Source: Lamellibrachia satsuma
Taxonomy: Eukaryota; Annelida; Polychaeta; Sabellida; Siboglinidae
Length of the DNA stretch: 64,000 bases
Reading direction: 5' to 3'
Assembly (NCBI GenBank): GCA_033239005.1
Contig: BSQZ01000098.1
Span: forward strand, 564,501-628,500
Made by a program: the position numbers and the translations under genes. The notes under the pieces are model-generated. The model was not told the origin of the DNA. It was given only the letters and a program-made list of their open reading frames with translations, and did no database searches. Position 1 is the stretch's first letter. Each line of letters opens with the position of its first letter. This document shows, in pieces, positions 23,668-36,689 of this stretch.

Positions 23668-24770
23668 TTATACACTTCACCCCTTATATATCTAAACACT
23701 TCAACCCTTATAGATCTAAACACTTCAACCCTTATAGATCTATGCACTTCAACCCTTATAGATGTAAACACTTCAAAAATTATATATCTAAACACTTCAA
23801 CCCTTATATATCTAAACACTTCAACCCTTATATATCTAAACACTTCAACCCTTATAGATCTAAACACTTCAACCCTTATATATCTAAACACTTCAACCCT
23901 TATAGATGTAAACACTTCAAAAATTATATATCTAAACACTTCAACCCTTATATATCTAAACACTTCAACCCTTATATATCTAAACACTTCAACCCTTATA
24001 GATGTAAACACTTCAACCCTTATAGATCTATGCACTTCAACCCTTATAGATCTAAACACTTCAACCCTTATATATCTAAACACTTCAACCCTTATAGATG
24101 TAAACACTTCAAAAATTATATATCTAAACACTTCAACCCTTATATATCTAAACACTTCAACCCTTATATATCTAAACACTTCAACCCTTATAGATGTAAA
24201 CACTTCAACCCTTATAGATCTATGCACTTCAACCCTTATAGATGTAAACACTTCAACCCTTATAGATCTATGCACTTCAACCCTTATAGATCTAAACACT
24301 TCAACCCTTATAGATGTAAACACTTCAAAAATTATATATCTAAACACTTCAACCCTTATATATCTAAACACTTCAACCCTTATATATCTAAACACTTCAA
24401 CCCTTATAGATGTAAACACTTCAACCCTTATAGATCTATGCACTTCAACCCTTATAGATCTAAACACTTCAACCCTTATATATCTAAACACTTCAACCCT
24501 TATAGATGTAAACACTTCAAAAATTATATATCTAAACACTTCAACCCTTATATATCTAAACACTTCAACCCTTATATATCTAAACACTTCAACCCTTATA
24601 GATCTAAACACTTCAACCCTTATATATCTAAACACTTCAACCCTTATAGATCTAAACACTTCAACCCTTATATATCTAAACACTTCAACCCTAATAGATC
24701 TATGCACTTCACCTCTTATATAGCTATACACTTAACTCCTTATAAACTTCACCCTTATAGATTTATACAC
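23668..24770. repeat. 24-bp minisatellite, about 45 copies, with higher-order structure
   Basis: The core is CTAAACACTTCAACCCTTAT followed by ATAT or AGAT. The variant TTCAAAAATTATATATC recurs every 6-9 units (near 23772, 23916, 24108, 24324 and 24516) with similar neighbours each time, so blocks of about eight units were duplicated. A 390-codon open frame here is an artefact. Confidence 0.96.
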
Positions 24771-24779
24771 TTCATTTGA

Positions 24780-24960
24780 ACACCAATTTTACCTCTATGG
24801 GAAGTATTCAGCGATTACACAAAGGCTACTCATTTATACACCTAAGTGGCTGAGGCAGTGGCACAGAGCGCTAGAGTCTGACGTTTCCCAAAATGGGAGA
24901 TCTCAGGCCTGGAAGACCAGTTTTGCCAGCATCACGTTACAAGCTGAAACAAGTGGCGAA
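24780..24960 (-). mobile_element. SINE relic bordering the array
   Basis: GGGAAGTATTCAGC, then CTACTCATTTATACA and CTGAG words, follows the order of the SINE interior (reverse strand) directly after the array. The tRNA-like part is degraded. Confidence 0.5.
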
Positions 24961-25257
24961 TGGAATCAGGGTATTCTGTAATGTTTTGAGGGCAAAAACA
25001 ACTGGTCATGAGTTTAGGAGGGCAAAACATCAAGATTAATTTCAGCAAATTTGAGAAGATTATGGGAAAATGACAAGTGTTGGTGAAATTGGTGAACATT
25101 TTTTATATTTTTCTTTAAAAAAAATTATTTTTGGGAACCCAAATTGGTGCTCAGATGACTCTTAAATGACACATCACAGAGCATACATTCCAGACTCCCC
25201 CCAATGGGAGAGGGGATACCCCCATATTGCTACTGTGATACCACACCTTCAGTGGGC

Positions 25258-25450
25258 GGGGCACTTTTGTATGCCACACCCTGGGGTGCACTTGTGTATA
25301 CCACAACCCCCCCAGGTGCATTTGTGTATACGACACCTTGGGGGCACTTGTGTATACCACAACCCCCCATATGCATTTGTGTATACGACACCTTGGGGGG
25401 TACTTGTGTATACCACAACCCCCCCTGATGCACTTATGTATACGACACGT
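25258..25450. repeat. dimeric repeat with GTGTATACCACAACCCCCC units
   Basis: Alternating CTTGTGTATACCACAACCCC and TTTGTGTATACGACACCTTG half-units form a higher-order repeat of about 55 bp, three to four times. Confidence 0.85.
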
Positions 25451-25899
25451 GTACACAGTGGAGGGTGCTTCCCTGCTGAGATAAATGTCATCCACCAAGA
25501 AGGGTTCCACTTTGAAATAGCTCAGTTAAAGCCATGTGACTGAGGAGATTAGACCTTCCACTTATTGCTAATATAAAATGAATAAAATAATGAAGAAATA
25601 AAATTACAAAATCACTGTGGAATTCAACACTTTCTGTGCTAACTAAATAACAATTTCAATTGTTATAAACTTGAAACAGTTTTACTTTAAACTCTGACAA
25701 TTACTGGTAAGTTTAAACAGTGACACGCAAGTTCAGTGGGAAGTTCTTCTCAAGTAACATGTATACACAAGCCCAGTCCTCACACCACCATTTCTATAGT
25801 GACTTCATCTAGGAAACTATATACCCATTAGATGGTATTCTAGAGCAGGGTTACCCTCTTCATGGTGACTGCAATGTATAGTATTTGTATGGTTGAAAC

Positions 25900-26000
25900 T
25901 AAAACCCATGCTGCAATTACAGCATGAAGACTATTTGTTCACATATCCACCAATGTCTATTGCCAAGTACTCATTTAAACAACTGAGTGAACTGATGAAG
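25900..26000 (-). mobile_element. tRNA-SINE fragment
   Basis: GCTGCAATTACAGCATGAAG, then CTATTTGTTCACATATCCAC and GCCAAGTACTCATTTA, matches the middle of the SINE at 42299-42632 in reverse orientation. Both ends are degraded. Confidence 0.7.
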
Positions 26001-26114
26001 TTAGCTACAATAAAATATCTCCGGTGGGAAAAGTCAGAAAACCAACCATTCCCAAAATGACAGCTAAATGTCTGATACAAGACCAGGTAAATAACAGTAT
26101 ATATATATATATAC

Positions 26115-26147
26115 CTGAGCTACAAGCAGAATCCATGCCACCATCAG
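26115..26147 (-). CDS. host gene exon B (33-nt micro-exon)
   Basis: This very small exon encodes DGGMDSACSS, flanked by split codons. The acceptor is TTGTCGCAG and the donor is GTATAT, which runs directly into a short (TA)n tract. Its two-base start completes the overhang of the upstream exon, and its one-base end joins the next exon, giving a Glu codon. That two-sided phase fit is the main evidence, because 33 nt alone proves little. Ser/Asp/Gly composition continues the acidic low-complexity stretch of the preceding exon. Confidence 0.5.
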
Positions 26148-26159
26148 CTGCGACAACCA

Positions 26160-26867
26160 ACAATTAAATTAATGCCGGCCGACACATGCATTTAAAGACA
26201 TATAACTCAAGTATCTACAGCGAGTGTGAAATAACACATGAGCAAAGCCAAGCACACAAACACGTTGCGTAACACTCAGTGCTGCTTAATCCACACACAT
26301 AATCCTACACAAAGCCAGCTTAAGTCAGGACCAAATCCAACTTCTATTGTGGTGATATTGATCAGTGGTCAGTCTTACAAATGGTCTCTTTGCATGACAG
26401 GCCATTGTCCAGCCCCAGTCCAGTCCTGGGCTTATCTGGGTGGGCGTGACATAAGGTGGTTTTATTAGATCTGGACACTGGGTGACCAGCTGACCAGCTT
26501 GGCAGGGCAACAACAGCAGGAAATTAATTATACTGAATCAAGATGAAACATGCTCTGACAAGTTAATCATATGTCAGGTGGATTTGATTTTATCAGGGGG
26601 GGGGCAATGATGATCCAGGGATGGGCAGGTAATTGTTGGTGTCCAGTGTGTCAGCTCTCACAAAGTCACGGCTAATTATGTCTGCGTCCCTGCACACACG
26701 AATGAAGGAATGTGGGATTTATACAACTTGTAATACATCTATAGACATCTTAAGGCCAGGCAGACTGAAAAGGATCGTGTGACTAACTTCATCCAAATTA
26801 ATAATCCATGCAATTTTTATTATATTAATAAAAGGTTGGTATATGACAGTAACTTTGATATAGAGGA
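26160..26867. other. unique intron sequence
   Basis: No exon or element recognised; a G-run occurs near 26597. Confidence 0.45.
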
Positions 26868-27480
26868 TATGATGTATGAGTATATATGAGTATACAGGAT
26901 AGGATATATGGGTGTACAGGATAGGATATATGGGTGTAAAGGATAGGATATATGGGTGTACAGGATAGGATATATGGGTGTACAGGACAGTATACATGGG
27001 TGTACAGGATAGGATACATGGGTGTACAGGATATGATACATGGGTGTACAGGATAGGATATATGGGTGTACAGGATAGGATACATGGGTGTACAGGATAA
27101 GATATATGGGTGTACAGGATAGGATATATGGGTGTACAGGATAGGATATATGGGTGTACAGGATAGGATATATGGGTGTACAGGATAGGATATATGGGTG
27201 TACAGGATAGGATATATGGATGTACAGGATAGGCTATATGGGTGTACAGGATAGGATATATGGGTGTACAGGATAGGATATATGGGTGTACAGGATAGGA
27301 TATATGGGTATACAGGATAGGATATATGGGTGTACAGGATAGGATATATGGGTGTACAGGATAGGATATATGGGTGTACAGGATAGGATATATGGGTGTA
27401 CAGGATAGGATATATGGGTGTACAGGATAGGATATATGGGTGTACAGGATAGGATATATGGGTGTACAGGATAGGATACA
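26868..27480. repeat. 21-bp minisatellite, about 29 copies
   Basis: The unit is GTGTACAGGATAGGATATAT plus G. Since 21 is divisible by three, stop-free minus-strand frames up to 289 codons run through it. No gene is supported. Confidence 0.97.
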
Positions 27481-27697
27481 TGGTTGCTGGTGAGCCAGGT
27501 GAGAAGATAATGGTGAAGTGGGGAGGGCACTTGGGGTGGACAGAGGAAGGGCAACTAAAGAATTAGAACAGAGGCGGTGAAACAGCAAAGTCAGAGGAGA
27601 ATGGGCAAATCATTCGTAGGATTGGAAAACTACAGTTGTAAAAGAAATGTAAATAAAAGGATGGAAAGTGGAGAGAAGAAATTTGGAACCCAAGGTC

Positions 27698-28068
27698 AAG
27701 GTCTGATGTTCCTGGTCCCTCAGTTAAGGTCTGATGTTCCTGGTCCCTCAGTTAAGGTCTGATGTTCCTGGTCCCTCAGTTAATGTCTGATGTTCCTAGT
27801 CCCTCAGTTAAGGTCTGATGTTCCTGGTCCCTCAGTTAAGGTCTGGTGTTCCTGGTCCCCTCAGTTATGGTTTAATGTTCCTGGTCCCTCAGTTAAGGTC
27901 TGATGTTACTGGTCCCCTCAGTTAAGGTCTGATGTTACTGATCCCCTCAGTTAAGGTCTGATATTCTTGGTCCCTCAGTTAAGGTCTGATGTTACTGGTC
28001 CCCTCAGTTATGGTCTGATGTTCCTGGTCCCTCAGTTAAGGTCTGATGTTCCTTGTCCCTCAGTTAAG
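27698..28068. repeat. 27-bp minisatellite, about 14 copies
   Basis: The core is AAGGTCTGATGTTCCTGGTC followed by CCTCAGTT. It ends about 50 nt from the donor side of the exon at 28118-28184. Confidence 0.96.
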
Positions 28069-28117
28069 GTTACAATCTACAAGACAGCAACATTGTCCTA
28101 ACACAAACCCCACTTAC

Positions 28118-28184
28118 TTTCATCCGAGTCGTCAGTTCCCTCACTCCACTCCCCGTCTGCCTCGCTTCCATCCACCCGGCTGTC
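28118..28184 (-). CDS. host gene exon A (acidic)
   Basis: This 67-nt exon has a pyrimidine-rich acceptor ending TCCCTCCAG and a donor GTAAGT. It starts in phase 0 and leaves one base. It reads 22 codons, of which the last eleven are the acidic run EWSEGTDDSDE, with no stop. It is the most upstream exon I can place; the exon before it was not found, because the weak candidate at 31003-31038 has the wrong phase. It lies between two intronic minisatellites (27698-28068 and 28256-28642), about 50-70 nt from each. No domain is recognised. Confidence 0.65.
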
Positions 28185-28255
28185 CTGGAGGGAAACCTCA
28201 ATATTATGACCAAGGGCGGGACAAAGTATTAAAGTACAAGTCAGAAATATGACAG

Positions 28256-28642
28256 GACAACTGCAGAAGTGAACAAAATGTCACAACTGCATAAGTGAAC
28301 AAAATTTCACAACCGCATGAGTGAACAAAATGTCACAACTGCATAAGTGAACACAATGTCACAACTGCAGAAGTGAACAAAATGTCACAACAGCATAGGT
28401 GAACACAATGTCATAACTGCACAAGTGAACAAAATGTCACATAGCAGAAGTGAACACAATGTCACAACTGCAGAAGTGAACAAAAGTCACATAGCCGAAT
28501 TGAACAAAATGTTACAACTGCAGAAGTGAACACAATGTCACAACTACAAAAGTGAACACAATGTCACAACTACATAGTGAATAAAATATCATGTAGCAAA
28601 AGTGAAAACAATATCACAACCTCAGAAGTGAACAAAATGTCT
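28256..28642. repeat. 26-bp minisatellite, about 15 copies
   Basis: The core is GTGAACAAAATGTCACAACT followed by GCATAA or GCAGAA. It begins about 70 nt upstream of the acceptor of exon 28118-28184. Confidence 0.95.
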
Positions 28643-28908
28643 CAGTCCACACTTTGCTAAGCTAATCTTCATCTCGTCACTTACTCCTCTTTCCCTCCCT
28701 CTTTCCATCAAGTGCCCTCCTTGCCAAAACATCTCATTATATTTCCTTTCATGGTTACTTCACCCGAATCTCCTCCCTTACTCCGTCCACCCATGTCACC
28801 CTTTCTTATCCCACAAATTCTCCCTGTTAATCCCCGTTATGTGGGGTATTTCAGCAGATAATGGTAAAAATTAAATTCTGGTTCATTGAAACATGTGGGT
28901 GGGCATGG

Positions 28909-29100
<192 letters not shown>

Positions 29101-29740
29101 GTTTATATTATGTAGCATGATTTTAGACTTTATACCATTACAAAAATCAGCCTGTCATAAACTCAAAATTATTGGCGACAAATAATTCCAAAGTTTTGTT
29201 TTTGATGCAACTGAGTTTAACCCTAATTCAGGCAACAAATTTATCCCTAATCCATGCAACAAGTTTAGACTGCAGATTGATTAGATATAATTTGGTGGTA
29301 TTTTGATTACTGCATGAATCAGTCATTAATGCTGTGTAATTCTGTATATAATTCTGTATAAATCAGTCATTATTCAATTTAGAGCATTTGACTTTTTAAA
29401 TTCACTGCAGTGACAAACATTTCTATGATGCTATGGTCTGTTACCACTGTTAACAAACTGAAAAGTTCAATTATTAATACTCAGTGGGATGTTTCAGAAC
29501 TCACAATAGTGACAATCAATTCAGCTGAGTCAAATTTAACATGTATTAATGCGTTTTAAATGACATGATAATACACAATACTGGAACAGCCGAGAAACTA
29601 CTTCAACTTACGCTGTAGTATAATCTGTCTTTGCTGTGTCACAGAAAATATGTTAAAGATGTTTTAAAAACTACTTTGGGATTCCCAGGAACATACATTA
29701 ACTAGCATTTTGGTACAATTTTGGTACAATTCTACAAGCC
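29101..29740. other. unique AT-rich sequence
   Basis: A short duplication AATTCTGTATA is present near 29340; nothing else was recognised. Confidence 0.45.
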
Positions 29741-29744
29741 CATT

Positions 29745-30560
29745 GTGATGGCACATTGCCAAACTGTGGGGACATTTGGCCAATTGTGAGAGCTACATTT
29801 GGCCAATTGTGATGGCTACATTTAGTACACTGGTGGACATTTGGCACATTCTACTTGGCCCATTGTTGTGGACATTTGGCATATTTTGATGGACATTTGC
29901 CCCAATGTGGTAAACATTTAGCATTTTGTGATGGCCAAATGTCATGGCCATTTGGCCCAAATTGATGATAATCTGGCCCACTGTGGTGGACATTTGGCAT
30001 ATTGTGATCATGTGATGGTGATTTGGCTCACTGTGGTAATTATTTTGTCCACTGTGGTAATTATTTTGCCCACAGTAGTAGCCATTTCACCCACTGTGAT
30101 GGACATTTGGTGGACACACTGTAGTGGTGTTTGGCCCACTGTGGTGGTGTATGGCCCACTGTGGTGGTGTTTGGCCCACTGTGGTGGTGTTGGACCTCTG
30201 TGGAGGCGAGAGGCCCATTGTGGTGATGTTGGTCCATGGTGGTGGTATTTGGCACATTGTGGTGGTGTTTGGCACATTTTGGTGGTGTTTGGCATACTGT
30301 GGTGATGTTTGGCACATTGTGGTAGTGTTTGGCATACTGTGGTGGTGTTTTGCACATTATGGTAGTGTTTGGCACAATGTGGTGGTGTTTGGCATACTGT
30401 GGTGATGTTTTGCACATTGTGGTAGTGTTTGGCACACTGTGGTGGTGTTTTGCACATTATGGTAGTGTTTGGCACAATGTGGTGGTGTTTGGCCCATTGT
30501 GATGGTATTTGGCCAAATACATGTACAGTAGACATTTTGGCACACTGTGGTTGTCATTTC
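29745..30560. repeat. degenerate 21-bp array (TGTGGTGGTGTTTGGCACA type)
   Basis: About 38 units based on CACTGTGGTGGTGTTTGGC. Divergence is greatest on the left and the array is most regular at 30120-30500. Open frames on both strands result from the 21-bp period. Confidence 0.93.
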
Positions 30561-31002
30561 ACAGAGTGAGTTGGCCGACTTGTCCGAGACCCTTGACTGA
30601 AGACTGCATGTTTTCACGTTTGACAGTTTGTATTGTGATAAGATACCTGGCAACATCTTCACAAGTGCCATTAGAAGTTGAAACCATTCAACTGTAATGA
30701 CCATCCTTCATTTTATTAAGATATCCACATCACCTGTTTAGCATGGCCATTCACATAACATAATGATGGACACTGTCTATTATAATCACTTTGTCACATT
30801 TCCCTGATTTCCCTAGCCTATGTGTCTTTGGGAAAGACAGAACTGTCTCACAAGCCTCAGGTACATCTGAACACAAATATGTCGGAGAATTCCATATTTC
30901 TGGAGGACTAAACCATTTTGTGAGGAGGAATTCACTGGTGTTATCTGGGAATCCTTGATCCGTAACAATGTTGTGCCAGAAGACAGTGATAATTGCCCTC
31001 AC

Positions 31003-31038
31003 CTGCATAGTTCCCGTAGCTGCTCAACCTTGGGGCGT
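31003..31038 (-). CDS. possible 36-nt exon upstream of the host gene chain
   Basis: A pyrimidine/T-rich acceptor TTTGTTGTAG and a donor GTGAGG bracket 36 nt. Two frames are open: RPKVEQLRELC, or APRLSSYGNYA. Neither phase joins directly to the exon at 28118-28184, so an unseen exon would be needed between them, or this is chance. It sits right beside the array at 31068-31335. Confidence 0.25.
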
Positions 31039-31067
31039 CTACAACAAACAAACAGAAATATTTGTAT

Positions 31068-31335
31068 ACACTACACTTCTATATATGCTTACTACACTTC
31101 ACTATATGCATGCTACACTTCACTATGTACACAGCACTTTCCTGTGTGTATGCTACACTTCACTATATGTACAATACATTTCACTATATGTACACTATGT
31201 TGAACATTATGTACACTACACTTCACTATATATACACTACATTTCACTATATGCACACTACACTTCACTATATGTTCACTACACATCACTACATGTACAC
31301 TACACTTCCATATGTGTACACTACACAACACATAT
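31068..31335. repeat. about 21-bp array (CTACACTTCACTATATG type)
   Basis: About 13 imperfect units of ACACTACACTTCACTATATG. The CACTTCAC core recalls the arrays at 22240 and 23668, but a common origin is not shown. Confidence 0.92.
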
Positions 31336-33805
31336 GCATCAATCAGAAGGATGAACATCTGTACAAAGAAGGTCTAGTTATGTACACTTCCATAAAGTTT
31401 TTAGACATGGAATTGTTGTTTATTACAAACACATGCACACCGACCTTCTGTATTTAATTTAATCAAAATAATTGACTTATTTCAGTCCACATCACAGTGA
31501 ACTGCGCCATACCTAGATAAATATGTCAGACTGCATTTGACTCGAGCTAGAAATGTTCCTGGCTAAAACAAATCGGTTTCATTTGCCAGTCGAAGCAAAA
31601 GACCCACCACACTGCAGTTATTAATAAACTAATCATGCCAGGCTTTATAAATGTGGGTGTTCTCACAATGTCAAACTGTTATCAGTCCAGTTGCTAAATA
31701 CACGCTCATATTATCAGCTGAATGAAACCAGCATGAATGACTTTACAAAAGACTGACAGACAAATGTCCACTGAGTGCGTGACGAGCCTTCATAAAAGAA
31801 ACAATGTCTCTACAGTCTGCACACATCAAATACATTCTAAGATTCATCACAGTTGTGTGGCAGATAAACATATCAGTTACCACAGGTATTCATGGACAAT
31901 TAGCTGATAAATCTTTGAGAAACTAAGTACCGCAAGCGTTGGAGCCACTGCACTACTGTGTTACCATTGGAGCCACTGCACTACTGTGTTACCATTGTCC
32001 TATCAGGACTGTCATTATGGTTTGATTAACTACAGAACTGGTCCAATTTACTGACAAAGTACAACTGTGTACATACATACATACCAGCACGCCAGCAAGT
32101 GTATGCTTGTGTTAACATACGTACACATACAAGCATTCTCACCCACATGATACACATTTGTGTAAATGTGCACAGTACCCAAAGGTGATTTTTATGTTGC
32201 TTTTTAACATAATCGGGCTAGAAAAATTCCACAAAATTGTCATAATGGAAAATATTTTGCTGATCTATACAAGAATAACTGCTCAACTGTTTGAGCTGAC
32301 ACTGAGATTAGACGGCAATGCCACCATGAGTGTGAATGTCACCAACAAACCAGAGTCATTAAGCATTATATCATGAACATGGACGTGTTGGAGCCTTCAT
32401 AAGGCCTAGGTGACGCCAATGATTTAGGGTGGAAATGCAATTTTAACCCTAAAAGGCAACTATGCTCAATAATTCCAAGGTACTTCACAAACAGAACAAG
32501 TCTCCACAACACTTGGAATATAGGATGTAATGGTTGTCATAAAAGGTATCAACAAGACCCTCCTAAACTGGTTTCCATGGTAACTAACTCACAGGGCGAG
32601 CTGGCAAACTCTCACAAGTCGGCACCAAACAATTCACTCTTCAAAATATGTAAATTACCAGATTATCAAACAAGTCCACTTAATTATTGTTGTACATGAA
32701 CTTTCATTTAAATGCAATTTTAAGTGTTGACTTAGTTAGCTTGCAATACTGAAAATCTGTTGTTGGCAGATTCAATACAGTTGAAAGTAAGGTGTGTGCA
32801 CAGTTCTGAAATAAACTCCAATAAATGATTAATGGAGACCTACGTTCAACATTAATTATGCTAGGTACTTATTAGAGGATATGTATTCATATCAGTAAGC
32901 GTAACTTTGAGGATAAGCAATGATCCATTAGGCAACTGTTACTGATCTGGATTTAAAGACCAGATTATCAAGTCATTGAATCTTAGACATTGTGGATAAT
33001 CCTTGGTTAATTACATTTATCTGAAATGATGATAACCTTCAGTTTATTATGGTTTGGCCTGCAATACTTAAGTACTGCACAAACATAGCAACGCAGCATA
33101 TCAGCTATCATTGACACTAATGTTGGCAAGACTAATCTTACTTTGCAAACTTGCCTTATCAGAAATATAATCAGCCATCATAAAGCCTGGCATAGAGAAA
33201 CAGTGCACAGAGGGTGAACTCTAAAATTACAACAATTTAAAACTATCTATCTGTTAATAACATAATGTGGCCAAGAAATAAAGTAGACAAATGAATATTT
33301 TTACACTTGTCAAAATAGTATTTACACAACATTAGGTGAGAGTTTACTTTGCTATAATTATTAATTATTGCGGTCTGCAACATGAGAAACAGTCCGGAGT
33401 ACGTGAAATGGTTTCATTCCAAAAACGTGACATGAGCATGTGACAAGTTAACGCCTGTCTCTTTGTACTGCACCTCGCTGACACTAGTCGTGCTTTCTGG
33501 GAGCAACACATTGAAAGTTTTTTCTTCCCACCATCCTCCCCTTTCTACTGCCCCCCCCGCCTACCCACCCGCTTGCCTGACCAATGAATCAAACAGAAAT
33601 TCATTTACAATTTAAATGTGTTTGCTGCTAAACCTTCTCCACAACCACATTAATAAATTCATTCCAGAACATGCCTCCTCTGAAGGTCAGAGGTCAGATT
33701 CCAGTCATTGTAGTTGTGATGCAGTGAGACTGTTATTCAATGAATGCCACTGCAACACTGACATTTGTAGCAAACTGTTTCTTTTACAATTACACACACA
33801 TTGTG
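31336..33805. other. unique sequence, nothing recognised
   Basis: This 2.5-kb stretch has no convincing exon or element. A 28-bp direct duplication (TTGGAGCCACTGCACTACTG and on) occurs at about 31940-31995. Confidence 0.45.
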
Positions 33806-34002
33806 CACTAGGACGTGTCCATTCGTAGGGAGGTTTCTCTGCCAGAGGTGCACTAGGACATGTCCATCTGTAGGGAGGTTTCTCTGCCAGAGGTGCACTA
33901 GGATGTGTCCATCTGTAAGGAGGTTTCTCTGCCAGGGGTGCACTAGGACGTGTCCATCCATAGGGAGGTTTCTCTGCCAGGGGTGCACTAGGACGTGTCC
34001 AT
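33806..34002. repeat. 43-bp array, about 5 copies
   Basis: The core is TGCACTAGGACGTGTCCATC followed by a GTAGGGAGGTTTCTCTGCC segment. Units are well conserved. Confidence 0.95.
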
Positions 34003-34344
34003 CATTTATATGGCTCAGTGAATATTAATTTGTATGGAAAATTTATGAGGTCTAAATTCTACAGAGGGGGTCCATATTCCATGGTGATTCCATAATGGAC
34101 CCACTGAGTCAAAATTCCATAGGGAAAAAGTACCTTGGTTAATTTTTTCTAGAATCAGTTTCCTGGCTTCACAAGTAGGTGAGCTGAAACACCCCTGGAG
34201 CCTGTGAGTGTGCGCATGCGCGCATGAGTAGCATGAATAGCATGAATAGCATGCATGCATGAGTAGTAAATAAACTTGATTAAATTCAAATTAACCCACA
34301 AATGCAAGTTATTTTCAACAAGGTCAGTCTGCAGGCTTAACTCA

Positions 34345-34924
34345 GCTCAAGTAGACTAATCCACGCCTACTCCCATCCACTTCCAAGGCAAGTAGACTAA
34401 TCCACGCCTACTCCCATCCACTTCCAAGGCAAGTAGACTAATCCACGCCTACTCCCATCCACTTCCAAGGCAAGTAGACTAATCCACGCCTACTCCCATC
34501 CACTTCCAAGGCAAGTAGACTAATCCACGCCTACTCCCATCCACTTCCAAGGCAAGTAGACTAATCCACGCCTACTCCCATCCACTTCAAGGCAAGTAGA
34601 CTAATCCACGCCTACTCCCATCCACTTCCAAGGCAAGTAGACTAATCCACGCCTACTCCCATCCACTTCCAAGGCAAGTAGACTAATCCACGCCTACTCC
34701 CATCCACTTCCAAGGCAAGTAGACTAATCCACGCCTACTCCCATCCACTTCCAAGGCAAGTAGACTAATCCACGCCTACTCCCATCCACTTCCAAGGCAA
34801 GTAGACTAATCCACGCCTACTCCCATCCACTTCCAAGGCAAGTAGACTAATCCACGCCTACTCCCATCCACTTCCAAGGCAAGTAGACTAATCCACGCCT
34901 ACTCCCATCCACTTCCAAGGCAAG
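34345..34924. repeat. 41-bp minisatellite, 14 copies, nearly identical
   Basis: The core is AAGTAGACTAATCCACGCCT followed by ACTCCCATCCACTTCCAAGGC. The only difference I noticed is a one-base deletion near 34587. Such homogeneity implies recent expansion or gene conversion. Confidence 0.98.
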
Positions 34925-36205
34925 GGCTTCATTTACATATTTATACAAGTGATAAATAAACTGTTTCAGGGTAAATTTTACACACAACAGCATAAAAATG
35001 TACCCAAAATAAAACAAAATTGGGAAAAACATAGCCAGTGTACAGTAATTCTGAGGAAACCCATATACACAATGGAGGTGTATGTAGGCTGTTAGCCATA
35101 TGTAGAATATGTGCCATGTAAACATGTTACCTGACTTCCTGTCTGGTAACAAGCAGAAGAGAGTGATTAAATAACATTAAGTAGCTCATTTAAAGTTACT
35201 GAGTTCTTTAATAAAATTAATTAATGTAAAATAATAAAAAAAAATTAACGAGTGATGTACATAAAATTATTCAATTTAAGTAAATTAACAACCAGCATGA
35301 GCATGTGTGCAGGTGCATGGGTGCATGCATGCGTGCATGTATGTGGGTACATGCATGGGCGTATGTGTGTGGGTGTGTGCATATGTTTACATGCATGATT
35401 ACTTATGTACTTGCGTGTGCACGTGCTTGAATGGGCCTAAATCATGTTTGAGTGTAATAACACGTTACCATTAAGACTCTCGATACAGAATGACAATTGA
35501 CAGCCATTGCAACCGTAACTTACATTCAACTGAAATTCTGCTAAACTTTCCTTAGATACACGACACATCTGTTGATCAACAATAATTGAAGTTGTGTACT
35601 TACATATGTTCACTGTGTGGTTTTGTTGACAAGTTGAGTGTTCTGTTACCCGCTGAATGTATGCTACGTAACCATCAACAAACACTGGTGATTAGTTCCC
35701 TGTGACCACTGCACACAACTATGTCGGCCCGAGCCAGCTATCCCTCTATTGGCCTGAGCCAGCTGTCCTCTATGAGACACACACAATAGAATACAACAAT
35801 AAGTAATGCCACATGTCATTGACAAACATGCTCCAACCTGCCCCATATGTTGGTCCCTCAAGTCACAGCCTAATGATATGTCATGAAAGCCCCTTCAATG
35901 ATCCAATTAAGTGCAGAGAATGCAGCTGAAGCACTCAACACAAATGAAACATTGAAAGGCAACCAGTAATCGTTCCGCTTGACTCACCAGCTCATTGTCA
36001 GGCATGGCTTATTAGAAGCTGTGAAAGCTTCATAGGGTGAACCTTACCAGGTATTCGAAAGTTTGAGGACCAACTAATTTATTAATATAATGATGTGCGT
36101 CCCATGGGACAAGCAGGACACCATTGGGAGTGCAAATACAAAACTTTTTTATATCCACATACTCAATACTCAAGTGACCCCCGTCAGGTCATAATACTAG
36201 CTCCC
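34925..36205. other. unique sequence with GCATG-rich tract
   Basis: No gene was supported. A purine-pyrimidine alternating GTGCATG tract lies at about 35310-35430. Confidence 0.45.
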
Positions 36206-36212
36206 TGGGGAG

Positions 36213-36290
36213 CCCTACAAATGATAATAATAGTAATATATTTTATTTGATATAGCACCACACCCAAGATTGCTCATGGCACTACATATA
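36213..36290. mobile_element. SINE/LINE 3'-tail-like fragment
   Basis: ATAATAATAG, then ATTTTATTTGATATAGCACC and TTGCTCATGGCACTACAT, has the general layout of SINE 3' tails. Family not identified. Confidence 0.35.
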
Positions 36291-36689
36291 AAAGATTAAT
36301 AATATGGTCTAAAATTGCTAAATAAACAAATAAATATATTAAAATAATTAATAAATAAGTAATAAATATAGCACAATATGGTCATAACTTATCATAAAAA
36401 TCTAATCCAATGATAATAATTATTTATTAATTAATATGCATAAATAATAATTTAAAATATATGTATATAATAATATATATAATGATCTGCAGTGAGAATT
36501 TAAATAAAGATGTATTTTCAAGACAAATTAAGCTATCACTATATAATAATTTATATGATGGCTTTACATAATTAATAATGTTGTTGCTCTCCTCTTTATC
36601 CCTGTAGTCCAAGGTGGGGCTGGCACCAAAACTAGTCGTCACTATTTTTTTCCTTTCTCCTTTGTCACTAGTCCTGTTTCACTGCCATC

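Noticed and set aside
35437..35685. Cys-containing minus-strand open frame with donor-like GTAACG
   Set aside because: No acceptor with a pyrimidine tract, and no phase link to the host gene chain.
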